DNA of 30,951 nt from Bacteroidota bacterium (GTDB lineage Bacteria; Bacteroidota; Bacteroidia; UBA8524): positions 27,566 to 58,516 of the forward strand of contig DQHT01000032.1 in assembly GCA_003531115.1 (NCBI GenBank). Direction: 5' to 3'. How positions within the stretch are numbered: the first letter of the stretch is position 1; each line of letters opens with the position of its first letter. A program made the translations under genes and the position numbers. The notes beneath the pieces were generated by a model. It did not search any database. It was given only the letters and a program-made list of their open reading frames with translations, and had not been told where the DNA came from. Below are positions 17,642 to 26,127 of the stretch, one piece after another.

Positions 17642-18454
17642 TCATTTGGCGTAATTCAGGGGATGTTTCAGTTTGCTGAAGCTCATGATGTCGGCTTTTA
17701 TGGAACCAACAAGCAGGTCGGCTTTAACCCGTAGCGGCATTTTATTTTCATCATCGCTTACCCAAAGCTCCAGACCCTCCTGGTCTTTAAATACACGGTC
17801 GGCAACCACCATAGGAATTATTTTTATGGCGTTTATCTTGCCTACATCGGTCTTGATCACTTCACGTTTAATGAATTTGATCTTCAAATCATGAACTTCA
17901 CCATCCATATACACCTGTAAAGGAAAAACATCGCCCGCCTTGGCATCTTTAACATTAAGGGTACGTGCATAATAGATCGAGGAAATAATATCCTGAATAT
18001 CACCGGTGAATTTTACATTCCCTTTTCTGGCGCTGCTTACTGTTTTTGTTTTGTAGTTAAAAATGGCAAAATCGCTGTCTTTGTACGATCCTTCCTCCAT
18101 TATTTTGGAGAACTGAAGGGGCTGACAGGCTTTTGTATCGATATAAGTCTGGTAATGGTCACGAACCTTGTAAAACCAGTCAAATCCCGAATAGGAGCGG
18201 CCTTTTGCATGGATATGGTATACATGACGTTTTCCGATCGGCATCAGCTCGTCTTCTATCTGCATTTCAAGTTCCCCGGCATTCATCACACCATAATGCA
18301 CACGGTATTTCAGGAATTCACCTTCGGCCCAGGCATTGTTTGCCCATTCCCTGTAAATGGAATCCGGTTTAACCTGTTCGGTTTGATTCGATACACCGAT
18401 GTTTTGGGCTGAGCCTGATAACATCGCAGCGAAAAGTGGAAGGAGAATATTCAT
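17642..18454 (-). CDS. DUF3108 domain protein, exported
   Basis: A 270-residue protein with a short signal peptide (MNILLPLFAAMLSGSAQ). The mature region matches DUF3108: GEFLKYRVHYGVMNAGELEMQIED opens the domain, GFDWFYKVRDHYQTYIDTKACQPLQFSK follows, and ELWVSDDENKMPLRVKADLLVGSIKADI closes it. The fold is predicted to be a periplasmic beta-barrel-like lipid-binding type, and no catalytic residues are known. It is the last gene of the minus-strand unit, 42 bp after the DUF2807-like gene. Its stop is 7 bp from the sprA stop, leaving no room for a terminator. It sits next to sprA, but I know of no proven role in secretion. Confidence 0.8.
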   Translation of the reverse strand: MNILLPLFAAMLSGSAQNIGVSNQTEQVKPDSIYREWANNAWAEGEFLKYRVHYGVMNAGELEMQIEDELMPIGKRHVYHIHAKGRSYSGFDWFYKVRDHYQTYIDTKACQPLQFSKIMEEGSYKDSDFAIFNYKTKTVSSARKGNVKFTGDIQDIISSIYYARTLNVKDAKAGDVFPLQVYMDGEVHDLKIKFIKREVIKTDVGKINAIKIIPMVVADRVFKDQEGLELWVSDDENKMPLRVKADLLVGSIKADIMSFSKLKHPLNYAK

Positions 18455-18496
18455 GGCTCTTAATTTCCCTAACAGGTTTCAAGAAGCGTTCCAAAT

Positions 18497-19234
18497 TTAA
18501 AAAATACGCTCTACAGTGCCTGATCCTCTGCCACTTACATTCACCCCGTTTTGCGGATCAAGATGATAATAAACATTGCCTGTGTTCTCTATATGGCAAT
18601 CCAACTGATTAAGTGGACTGACATAAACATGATTTAAACCATAATGGTAAACATAAACGATGTCGGCAGGCATTTCCCGGGCTTGAAGCTTTCCCGTTTC
18701 GTACATTGTGGCTACGAAGATGTCGCAGTTGCCACGCAGCCTGACCTCACCGGCTTCCCGATGATCAAAGTACAGGGTTCCTATATCCAGTAAAAGTTTC
18801 TGATCTGAGGTGCTGTTATGGTTAAAATAAAGCTCATTGACCGGCAGGGTATCCGAAGAAAAAAAGGACGCATCATCCAGGCTATAAAGTTCAGAAAGCG
18901 AATCAATATAAACCTGGCAAAGTACTCGATTGTCTAACTCTCTCAACCATTTGCAGCGATTGGCATCGCTGAGGATGAGGCGGTCATTGTTCACTTCGAT
19001 GCGGACCCCGTCAAGAAGGTTGGCATATCCTTTTAATAAAATTTGTCCCAGTCTTGACGGGTCATGGATCAGCTCCACATCAATGCGGTCTTCTGCCTGT
19101 ATTTGATGGAACAGGTCCACTGTCCGGGTAATTTCCGACAGGACTCCTTTTTCCGTGCAGCCGTCTTCTATTTTGCTGCATGAGATAAAAAGCAGGGCTG
19201 TTACTGCTGCAATATGGTATAGCTTATTCCCCAT
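18497..19234 (-). CDS. DUF2807-like (GIN head) lipoprotein
   Basis: A 245-residue lipoprotein when started at the ATG at 19234, which gives MGNKLYHIAAVTALLFISC with lipobox Cys19. A longer frame begins at 19288 but would bury the signal peptide. The mature part opens with the pattern VDLFHQIQAEDRIDVELIH and continues with short regular beta strands (NDRLILSD, GEVRLRGNCDIF, DCHIENTGNVYYHLDPQNGVNVSGRGSGTV). This resembles the right-handed beta-helix of the putative auto-transporter adhesin head GIN domain (DUF2807). The match is weaker than usual because the Gly-Ser-Gly repeats are few. Its start overlaps the end of the PagL-like gene by 34 bases, so the two are tightly coupled. Confidence 0.6.
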   Translation of the reverse strand: MGNKLYHIAAVTALLFISCSKIEDGCTEKGVLSEITRTVDLFHQIQAEDRIDVELIHDPSRLGQILLKGYANLLDGVRIEVNNDRLILSDANRCKWLRELDNRVLCQVYIDSLSELYSLDDASFFSSDTLPVNELYFNHNSTSDQKLLLDIGTLYFDHREAGEVRLRGNCDIFVATMYETGKLQAREMPADIVYVYHYGLNHVYVSPLNQLDCHIENTGNVYYHLDPQNGVNVSGRGSGTVERIF

Positions 19235-20301
19235 TCTATATAATCTGCACGAGCAAAATGTGTTTTTAAGGTAATACTTGCGGCCCAATTGCGGCCAATT
19301 TCATATTTGAACCCGAGTCGCTGATAAAGCATGCCTTTGCTCCATCCCGGTGAATAAGCATACATCCCACCCTCCGTCAGGATATGCAGGGATCCCAGCA
19401 GAAATTCATTGCCAAGAACGAAGCCGGTTTCAAAGCTGTTTTTTATGCCCGGACGTTCCGTGACATTGGCCGGATTGTCGCGGTACAGAAAACCCCTGTC
19501 ATGAAAAAAATCGACTCCTCCATGCAGCCGAAGCTTTGGTCCTCCCCAAAAGGAGTAACGGTAGCTTAATTCGCTCACATAAATCCTCCGGGAATAAACC
19601 AGCCCGGTAACTTTACTGGCGCCCGAGAAGCGTATTTCATGACGGCCCTTCATTGTTGCTGTATCAGGAACATACGCTTTGGAATCTTTTGGTTTTCCAT
19701 GGAGGTGATAACCTAATCCGATCCCTGCCTCTACTGAATTGAGTCCCAGATTAGGCATTTTGTAGTTGGCATTGGAAAAATGGGTGATCCCAAAAACAGC
19801 TGAAAGTTCAATTTTTGGATGGATCATCCAGTGGTAAGCCAGATGGAGGCGCATATTGGCATTTAAATGGCTCCCAACGGCTTTATTGAGGAGATTGGTT
19901 TCCAGATCCCATATTCTGGTCAGGTAACCCAAACCGCTACTCACACGAACATTAAACTCCTGTCGCGGTCTGTCAATGATTTTGAATTCAGCATAGGGAA
20001 GTATCCCGAAGGCTTCCCCCGAAATTTCCGGATTGCCCAGATTCAAGTAGGTGAAACAAATGCCCAGTCGGGGAGAGCGGTATTGCCGGGTCCAGTTTTG
20101 TTTGCCTTGTTGGGTCATGAAATAAACATTGAGATCGAGGCCACGGGTTGGAGCCTCCATGGGCAACATGGTTTTGCGGTGGGCCCACAAATAACCATGG
20201 CTGCGGTATATGGCAAATCCGGGATCTCCGGCGAAAGACTCCGAAGTGCCAAGCTGCAGGACCAGAAGCAGGAACAGAAAGAACTTGACAACGTTATCCA
20301 T
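19201..20301 (-). CDS. PagL-like lipid A 3-O-deacylase / acyloxyacyl hydrolase
   Basis: A 366-residue outer-membrane protein with signal peptide MDNVVKFFLFLLLVLQLGTSESFA. The PagL-family (PF09411) signature is clear: GITHFSNANYKMPNLGLN has the catalytic His174 and Ser176 in the H-x-S arrangement, followed by Glu191 as a likely third residue. PagL enzymes remove the 3-O acyl chain from lipid A in the outer membrane. At 366 residues it is about twice the length of Pseudomonas PagL; the extra C-terminal half adds more amphipathic strands, as in other Bacteroidota homologues. The ATG at 20301 shares one base with the TGA of the aldehyde dehydrogenase gene (TGATG), so translation is coupled. The triad assignment is from pattern only. 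Confidence 0.8.
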   Translation of the reverse strand: MDNVVKFFLFLLLVLQLGTSESFAGDPGFAIYRSHGYLWAHRKTMLPMEAPTRGLDLNVYFMTQQGKQNWTRQYRSPRLGICFTYLNLGNPEISGEAFGILPYAEFKIIDRPRQEFNVRVSSGLGYLTRIWDLETNLLNKAVGSHLNANMRLHLAYHWMIHPKIELSAVFGITHFSNANYKMPNLGLNSVEAGIGLGYHLHGKPKDSKAYVPDTATMKGRHEIRFSGASKVTGLVYSRRIYVSELSYRYSFWGGPKLRLHGGVDFFHDRGFLYRDNPANVTERPGIKNSFETGFVLGNEFLLGSLHILTEGGMYAYSPGWSKGMLYQRLGFKYEIGRNWAASITLKTHFARADYIEWGISYTILQQ

Positions 20302-21851
20302 CAAAAACCGAAATGGATGCCCTGGGCCAAAGGAATTTCTGTACTGTAATTGATGGTATTTGTTTGGCGACGCATATAAACCTTCCAGGCATCTGAGCCC
20401 GATTCACGCCCTCCGCCGGTTTCTTTTTCTCCGCCAAAAGCTCCACCGATCTCAGCTCCGGAGGTTCCGATATTGACATTGGCTATACCACAGTCTGAAC
20501 CTCGGGCAGAAAGAAATTCTTCGGCTTCCATGATACTGTCTGTGAATATGGAAGAACTCAACCCCTGTTTTACCCCGTTCTGGAGGGCGATGGCCTCTTC
20601 GAAGGTCTTATACGTCATCAGGTACAAAATGGGAGCAAAGGTTTCTTCCTGAACGATGGGCATGTCGTTTTTAACTTCTGCCAGACAAGGTATGACATAA
20701 GTCCCGGAGTTATTTTCTCCTTCGTAGAGGGTGCCGCCGTAAAGGATGGTTCCTCCCTGGTCTTTAACCGATTTAACAGCGGCTAAAAATTGTGCTACCG
20801 CTGCCTGGTCGATCATGGGTCCTACCAGGGTATCGGACGCCAAAGGTGATCCGATCTTGAGTTGCGGATAGATGGATATCAATTTATTTTTCACCTGTTC
20901 ATAGATGGACTCATGGATGATCAGCCTGCGGGTACTCGTACAACGCTGCCCGCATGTACCAACTGCCCCGAACACTACCCCTTGGAGGGCTATTTCCAGA
21001 TTGGCTTTTGGGGTGATGATGATGGCGTTGTTTCCTCCAAGTTCCAGCAAAGAACGTCCGAGACGTGCTCCTACTGCGGCTCCTACTTTTTTTCCCATTC
21101 GGGTGGATCCGGTAGCCGAAACCAGTGGCATGCGTGTATCGTTGGCCATCAATTCCCCAACACGGTAATCTCCGATAATCAGGTTAAAGATGCCTTCCGG
21201 TAGTTTGTTTTCTGATAATACGCTTCGTATGATGTTCTGGCAGGCAATAGCAGTGAGTGGGGTTTTTTCGGAAGGTTTCCATACACAAACATCCCCACAA
21301 ACCGCGGCCAGCATCGCATTCCAGCTCCATACGGCAACCGGGAAATTGAAGGCGGAAATAACGCCGACTATGCCCAAAGGATGCCATTGTTCATACATGC
21401 GGTGAGAAGGACGTTCGCTGTGCATAGTCAGTCCGTGCAATTGGCGTGAAAGACCTACTGCAAAATCGCAGATGTCGATCATTTCCTGGACCTCACCCAA
21501 GCCTTCTTGCAGGATTTTCCCCATTTCATACGAAACAAGGGTGCCTAGTTCAAATTTGAATTCGCGCAGTTTGTCTCCGATCTGGCGAACAATTTCCCCC
21601 CTTTTCGGAGCCGGTACGGTGCGCCAGTACGTGAATGCTTGTGCAGCCTGAAGCATGATCTGCTCATAATCTTCCTTATTCGCCAAATGAACATTGGCGA
21701 TCTTGTTTCCATCAGCCGGACTAACAATTTCACGAAGCTCCCGGTCTTGCCGGCCCAGCCAGGTTAACCCGGTAGAAGCTGCAGGATTTTCAGGCTGGAT
21801 GCCAAGTTCCTGTAAAACCTTTTGAATCGAGGTAGAAGCTTGTTGTGTCAT
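20301..21851 (-). CDS. ALDH7-family aldehyde dehydrogenase (aminoadipate-semialdehyde type)
   Basis: A 516-residue NAD(P)-dependent dehydrogenase. It fits the ALDH7 (antiquitin, alpha-aminoadipic semialdehyde dehydrogenase) branch: EQWHPLGIVGVISAFNFPVA in the cofactor region, SATGSTRMGKK, catalytic Glu in LLELGGNNAII, catalytic Cys304 in GTCGQRCTSTRR, and GGAFGGEKETGGGRESGSD near the end. In the family it oxidises 2-aminoadipate 6-semialdehyde in lysine breakdown, but some members act on other aldehydes. No other lysine-degradation gene is nearby, so the pathway is inferred from family only. I chose the ATG at 21851; a TTG three codons upstream lies within the promoter spacer. It is the first gene of a unit that continues with the PagL-like gene. 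Confidence 0.9.
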   Translation of the reverse strand: MTQQASTSIQKVLQELGIQPENPAASTGLTWLGRQDRELREIVSPADGNKIANVHLANKEDYEQIMLQAAQAFTYWRTVPAPKRGEIVRQIGDKLREFKFELGTLVSYEMGKILQEGLGEVQEMIDICDFAVGLSRQLHGLTMHSERPSHRMYEQWHPLGIVGVISAFNFPVAVWSWNAMLAAVCGDVCVWKPSEKTPLTAIACQNIIRSVLSENKLPEGIFNLIIGDYRVGELMANDTRMPLVSATGSTRMGKKVGAAVGARLGRSLLELGGNNAIIITPKANLEIALQGVVFGAVGTCGQRCTSTRRLIIHESIYEQVKNKLISIYPQLKIGSPLASDTLVGPMIDQAAVAQFLAAVKSVKDQGGTILYGGTLYEGENNSGTYVIPCLAEVKNDMPIVQEETFAPILYLMTYKTFEEAIALQNGVKQGLSSSIFTDSIMEAEEFLSARGSDCGIANVNIGTSGAEIGGAFGGEKETGGGRESGSDAWKVYMRRQTNTINYSTEIPLAQGIHFGF

Positions 21852-21857
21852 ACCCAA

Positions 21858-21865
21858 CAAAGGTA
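21858..21865 (-). promoter_or_regulatory. -7 box of the ALDH7-PagL unit
   Basis: On the minus strand this reads TACCTTTG, a full match to TAnnTTTG. It ends 6 bases before the ATG, so the transcript should start at or a few bases before the start codon. A TTTG lies 11 bases upstream of it, which is too close for a normal -33 box. Confidence 0.5.
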
Positions 21866-21887
21866 TAAAATAGCGGCAAAGAATAAG

Positions 21888-21918
21888 TTTACACCTTTAT
21901 AGCAAAATTGTACCTTTC
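21888..21918 (+). promoter_or_regulatory. Probable promoter of the AMP nucleosidase gene
   Basis: TTTA (21888-21891) and TACCTTTC (21911-21918) are separated by 19 bases. Each differs by one base from the TTTG / TAnnTTTG consensus. The ATG is 7 bases after the -7 box, mirroring the geometry of the divergent ALDH7 promoter. Confidence 0.4.
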
Positions 21919-21925
21919 CGATTGA

Positions 21926-22696
21926 ATGAAGACCAAAAAGGAAATTACCCAAAGTTGGCTCCCCAGGTATACGGGCGTTCAACTGGAGGATTTTGGAAAG
22001 TATATTTTGCTGACCAATTTCGACTTTTATGTAGAGACCTTTTCTAAAATCACCGGCGCCAAAATTTTCGGAAACGATAAGCCGTTTCGGGGTGCCACCG
22101 ACGGGCAGATATCCATCATCAACTTTGGAATGGGAAGTCCGAATGCCGCTACAGTCATGGACCTGCTGAGCAGCATTTCGCCTAAAGCGGTACTTTTTCT
22201 CGGTAAATGCGGAGGCTTAAAAGTGAAAAACAAAATTGGTGACCTTATCCTTCCCATTGCGGCCATTCGCGGGGATGGAACCAGCAACGATTATTTTCCT
22301 CCTGAAGTTCCGGCTCTTCCGGCCTTTGCCTTACAAAAAGCCATTTCAACCACCATTCGCGATTACAATCTTGATTATTGGACAGGGACGGTATATACCA
22401 CCAACCGCAGGGTTTGGGAGCATGATAAGGTTTTTAAAACCTACCTCAGGAAAATCAGGGCGATGGCGATAGATATGGAAACGGCCACCATTTTTACTGT
22501 TGGCTTTTTTAATCAGATTCCAAGTGGAGCGCTTTTGTTGGTCAGCGATCAACCCATGATCCCGGAAGGGGTTAAAACCTCAACAAGCGACGTGAGGGTT
22601 ACTGCTGATTTTGCCGAAACCCATGTAAAAATTGGCATCGATTCACTGAAACAACTGCTGGGGAAAAAGCAGACGGTCAAGCACCTGCGCTTTTAG
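21926..22696 (+). CDS. amn: AMP nucleosidase, short form
   Basis: A 256-residue enzyme of the nucleoside phosphorylase fold that splits AMP into adenine and ribose 5-phosphate in the cytoplasm. Family features are TNFDFYVETFSKITG, the nucleotide-binding INFGMGSPNAATVMDLLSS, LFLGKCGGLK, the AIRGDGTSNDYFPPEVPALP loop, the AMAIDMETATIF purine-site segment and the catalytic-Asp region LLVSDQPM. It lacks the extra N-terminal regulatory domain of E. coli Amn (484 residues), as is normal for the short Bacteroidota form. It is transcribed alone from a short divergent region shared with ALDH7. Its TAG overlaps the TAA of the opposing outer-membrane gene by 4 bases. Confidence 0.88.
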   Translation: MKTKKEITQSWLPRYTGVQLEDFGKYILLTNFDFYVETFSKITGAKIFGNDKPFRGATDGQISIINFGMGSPNAATVMDLLSSISPKAVLFLGKCGGLKVKNKIGDLILPIAAIRGDGTSNDYFPPEVPALPAFALQKAISTTIRDYNLDYWTGTVYTTNRRVWEHDKVFKTYLRKIRAMAIDMETATIFTVGFFNQIPSGALLLVSDQPMIPEGVKTSTSDVRVTADFAETHVKIGIDSLKQLLGKKQTVKHLRF

Positions 22697-25600
22697 AAGT
22701 CATATCCCAGAGAAAAATACCAGCTGGCTTTTCCCTCATTGTTCAAAACACCATTTTCAATTCCCCAGGCGGCATCGGCACGCAGGTAATAGCCAAAAAT
22801 GCGCGTCCTGAATCCGGTTCCAACTCCGCTGACAAAAGGATTGTTTTTATTGCGCACGGTAATTTTTACTGCTCCCTGATCGATCACCCGGGTATTGTAA
22901 TGTTGGTCTGAGAAAGGACTCAATCCATTCCAGGCAGATCCTATATCGTAAAAGGCGATCCATTGTAAGGTGCGCAAAAAACCCAAACTCACCGGGTTTC
23001 TGCTCAGGTAGCTGGCTATTGGAATGCGTAACTCACTGTTGAAGATAAAGGCCTGGCCCCCATTGCGTATATTTTGTTGAAATCCACGAACCCCGGTAAA
23101 CAGGCTACTGAAGATAAACGAATGGTTTTGACTTTGGCTCAACTGTGCATTGTATACATTGCCCAGCCAGTTTTCGGTTCCTCCCAGAATATAATTAACC
23201 AAAGAAGGTCCAAAACTCGCCGCTCCACTGATGCGGTTCGCCCAGATAATTTTTGCATGGAGCTTTTTATACCAGCGAAGATCATAACCAAAAACCGAGG
23301 TGCTGTTTTTCTGTGAGCTGAAATTCTGAAAATGTTCCAGGTAAACTTTAGCCCTCACCCCGTGAGGAAAATTCAGATCCTCCATTGTATGGCGATCAAG
23401 GATCAGCTCCAGCCTTGCACCTCCCCACTGATTTACTTCATCGGGTTCCTGAAGGGTTGCCTGGTCTGTGGCGTTTTGCACGGTTCGGTCAATACGTACA
23501 AAAGGTGAAAATCGAAGCTCAAAATTTGACGGAAGGGGTAGTATGCTATACGGCCGTATTTCATGGATAAATACCCGGTTGCTTTGTGAGGTCCCATCGA
23601 TCAGGCGCGAAGTACGAAAAAACTGTACCCCAAAGTCGCGTTTGTATTTGCGTTGGATGTATTCTATATAAAAATCGGAACTGTAGAGCCGCAGGGGAAT
23701 TCGCCCTCCTGCAATGATGCTCTGGTCTTTAAACAGGTCGCTTACACCGGCTTCTACCCGTGCATTCAGGTTTGGACGACTAAAGGTATTAAACGTTGAA
23801 CTATAGGGGTTGTTGATATAATAAGGCGTGTTGATGATGCTATTGTCGATCAGCTGCGTGGCGAGATAAGAGGGGAAAAAGGTTGTTTTGTAAGCATGTG
23901 GGTTAACACGATAAACAATCTGCTTATCTGAACTGCTTTTTTTCCTGGGTTCACGCGAGGGGATATCCGGAAATCCTGTTTGAAAGGTATAAGGGAGTTG
24001 TTTCTGAACCGAATCGGGCTTAGTTACAACGATGGCATCTTCCACCCTTTGTTCGTGTTTTTCTACCAGATATCCGCTGCTGCCTGAATCACGCACAAAG
24101 GCAAGGTATCCGGTCATTTTTCTATATGCGCTGGGAATCACCTGGGTATAGCGGGCATCATTTTCCACCTCTCTGGAAATTTCCATGATCTGTATAAAAT
24201 AGTTCCCTTCAAAACGCAGCAAAGCAGCCTCATTTTGCAGGCCATGATCGGTGTCGAAGAGGAGAATATTCCTGTTGTAATTACTCAGCGGGTAATGCCT
24301 GTATTGATGCTTATATACGGGGTTCAGGGTAAAGTCTCCGGCATTTTCTAAAATGGAGGAATCCAGGTCCAGATCGTTCAGGTCAAAGGTTTTTGCATCC
24401 ACTTCACCATGAACCACAAAACTATCCAGGATCTCCATGCTGCCCTTTTTATATACCATCACCCAGGTTTTTTCCAGTTTCTGAGAACCCAGGGTAACAT
24501 AGGTATTGTAGATGCCGTTATTGTCGCTCAAATAAGCTATTCCATTGCGGGCATAAGGTTTCGGTTGAATTTCGTTGATATAGAGCGTTGCTGTGATCCG
24601 CCTCATTTTTTCACCCTGATACGGGTAGGGAATGGAATAAATATCGTTGCTGATCGAATCGCCGGGAATAAACCGATAGTCGACCGTAGCCCCATTAAGA
24701 TACCCATTGCGGTTTGAGCTGAAGTAAATTTCATTTCCATCCAGACTAAAAACCGCATCCAGATCATCAAACGCATCCAGGGTAAGCGGGGTGATATCTT
24801 CTCCATCAAAAATAAACAAATCGCTTTGGCCATTTTTTACAGCTGTGAGCAGGATGGTAGTCCCATCAGGATGAAGGGAAGCGGAACGGATCAAACTGAG
24901 ATCTTGAAGTATTTTTTGATGGATCTTATTTCCGGACTTGTCGATACGAAGATGTTGAAGCAGGCCTTTCTCGTGCAGGAAAACATGAATTTCCTTTCCC
25001 TTGGGATCCCAGGCAATGATTGGTTCTGTTTCTTTCCAGGTCTGGGATGTTTTATCGTCGCTTTTGAAAAGGCGGGTTACTTTTTTGGAAGGAAGATGGA
25101 AAAGCCAAATTTCCAGTCTTCCGGTAATTTGCGCACTCAGGGCTAATTCCGTCCCGTCGGGAGAAAGTTTCATCTGGGTAATGTCCCGTTTATTGAGTCG
25201 GGAGGGAAGTTGCAAAACGGTTTTCAGCAGTTCATTGCCGGGATCAGAGGCATAGCGGTGTTCGTAATAATCGCTCCAGTCTTTAAATACCTCACGCGAA
25301 TTGGCGCCAAGAACAAAGGTGAGTGCATTTTCATAACCCCGGCTTACCCGTGTGAGATAAAGAATATCGGAAATGCTCTGTTTGCCATATTTTTGGGCAA
25401 TATAGTTCCACCAGCTATGTCCGGCTATTTCTGCCTCGTTGGGAGAGAGCAGGTTAATATTTTGGAATTTATTGTTCAGAAAAGCATCCCGAACCTGATC
25501 GTCGATCTTCGTATTCCAGGGTTCAGCCAAATAAGAAAGCAGTCCCTTGTAGAACCATTCCGGCATATACAAAAGGGTAGAAGACCTTAAACGTTCCTGG

Positions 25601-26061
25601 AAGGATCCTCCATACATCAGTTCGCTAACCAGAATATCGGCAATTCCATAGCGGATGGATCGTTTCAGGTCATTGCGATTGCCATTAAAGGCAGCGATCA
25701 CTTTGTTCTGTATAACGTACGTATAACCGCCCGGATTGAAAGGGGTGGTTTTTTGAAAGAGGTTGCTATGTCTCAGATCGTACTCACACTGATACAGGAT
25801 GATCTGGGAGCGGGTGCCGATTCGGTAATCGATCAGGTCTTCGATCTTTTTTAATTCCTGTTCGGCAAGGATAAGGGCCAATTCAGCAAGATGATGCCCG
25901 TCGCCGTAATAGTAGGCGTCAAAATTGTCGGAGCTGATAAATTCCCAACTCTGGATGCTGTATTGCCGGGTACTTTGCCCGAAATAGGGTTGTCCTCCCT
26001 GTGCAAGTACGCTCGTTTGGAAAGACAAATAGAAGAGGAAAAGGACGCTGGCTGCTTTCAA
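22693..26061 (-). CDS. Large exported protein: degenerate peptidase-MA-like domain, PD40 propeller, Omp85-like barrel
   Basis: A 1122-residue protein with a signal peptide (about residues 1-21, ending SVLAQ). TTG at 26061 is the first possible start because an in-frame TGA lies 4 codons upstream. Residues about 40-270 resemble the peptidase MA (gluzincin) domain, but the HExxH motif reads SELMY (146-150) and the third-ligand site EGLxEY reads KGLLSY (172-177), so it should be inactive. Residues about 285-650 have WD40/PD40-type blades (MKLSPDGTELALSA, SLHPDGTTILLT, FSLDGNEIYFSSNRNG) like TolB. The C-terminal third is a barrel with the Omp85 hallmark GVRGF (about residue 990), then NSELRIPI and a terminal Phe. 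Related Bacteroidota proteins are usually named TolB-like. The role is unknown; protein docking or assembly at the outer membrane is an inference. Confidence 0.75.
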   Translation of the reverse strand: MKAASVLFLFYLSFQTSVLAQGGQPYFGQSTRQYSIQSWEFISSDNFDAYYYGDGHHLAELALILAEQELKKIEDLIDYRIGTRSQIILYQCEYDLRHSNLFQKTTPFNPGGYTYVIQNKVIAAFNGNRNDLKRSIRYGIADILVSELMYGGSFQERLRSSTLLYMPEWFYKGLLSYLAEPWNTKIDDQVRDAFLNNKFQNINLLSPNEAEIAGHSWWNYIAQKYGKQSISDILYLTRVSRGYENALTFVLGANSREVFKDWSDYYEHRYASDPGNELLKTVLQLPSRLNKRDITQMKLSPDGTELALSAQITGRLEIWLFHLPSKKVTRLFKSDDKTSQTWKETEPIIAWDPKGKEIHVFLHEKGLLQHLRIDKSGNKIHQKILQDLSLIRSASLHPDGTTILLTAVKNGQSDLFIFDGEDITPLTLDAFDDLDAVFSLDGNEIYFSSNRNGYLNGATVDYRFIPGDSISNDIYSIPYPYQGEKMRRITATLYINEIQPKPYARNGIAYLSDNNGIYNTYVTLGSQKLEKTWVMVYKKGSMEILDSFVVHGEVDAKTFDLNDLDLDSSILENAGDFTLNPVYKHQYRHYPLSNYNRNILLFDTDHGLQNEAALLRFEGNYFIQIMEISREVENDARYTQVIPSAYRKMTGYLAFVRDSGSSGYLVEKHEQRVEDAIVVTKPDSVQKQLPYTFQTGFPDIPSREPRKKSSSDKQIVYRVNPHAYKTTFFPSYLATQLIDNSIINTPYYINNPYSSTFNTFSRPNLNARVEAGVSDLFKDQSIIAGGRIPLRLYSSDFYIEYIQRKYKRDFGVQFFRTSRLIDGTSQSNRVFIHEIRPYSILPLPSNFELRFSPFVRIDRTVQNATDQATLQEPDEVNQWGGARLELILDRHTMEDLNFPHGVRAKVYLEHFQNFSSQKNSTSVFGYDLRWYKKLHAKIIWANRISGAASFGPSLVNYILGGTENWLGNVYNAQLSQSQNHSFIFSSLFTGVRGFQQNIRNGGQAFIFNSELRIPIASYLSRNPVSLGFLRTLQWIAFYDIGSAWNGLSPFSDQHYNTRVIDQGAVKITVRNKNNPFVSGVGTGFRTRIFGYYLRADAAWGIENGVLNNEGKASWYFSLGYDF

Positions 26062-26071
26062 TGGCTTCTGT

Positions 26072-26102
26072 CAAAGTTAAGCAATAGAAATACATCCTCA
26101 AA
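26072..26102 (-). promoter_or_regulatory. Promoter of the 1122-residue outer-membrane fusion gene
   Basis: On the minus strand TTTG (26099-26102) and TAACTTTG (26072-26079) are separated by 19 bases, a perfect match to the Bacteroidota consensus. The TTG start codon lies 10 bases after the -7 box, giving a leader of only a few bases. This supports the TTG start. Confidence 0.7.
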
Positions 26103-26127
26103 TCCCATGCTATCTTATTTGCTTTCG

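Noticed and set aside
18497..19288. Start of the DUF2807-like gene at 19288
   Set aside because: It would add 18 residues with Cys/Arg clusters in front of a perfect lipoprotein signal peptide that starts at the ATG at 19234.
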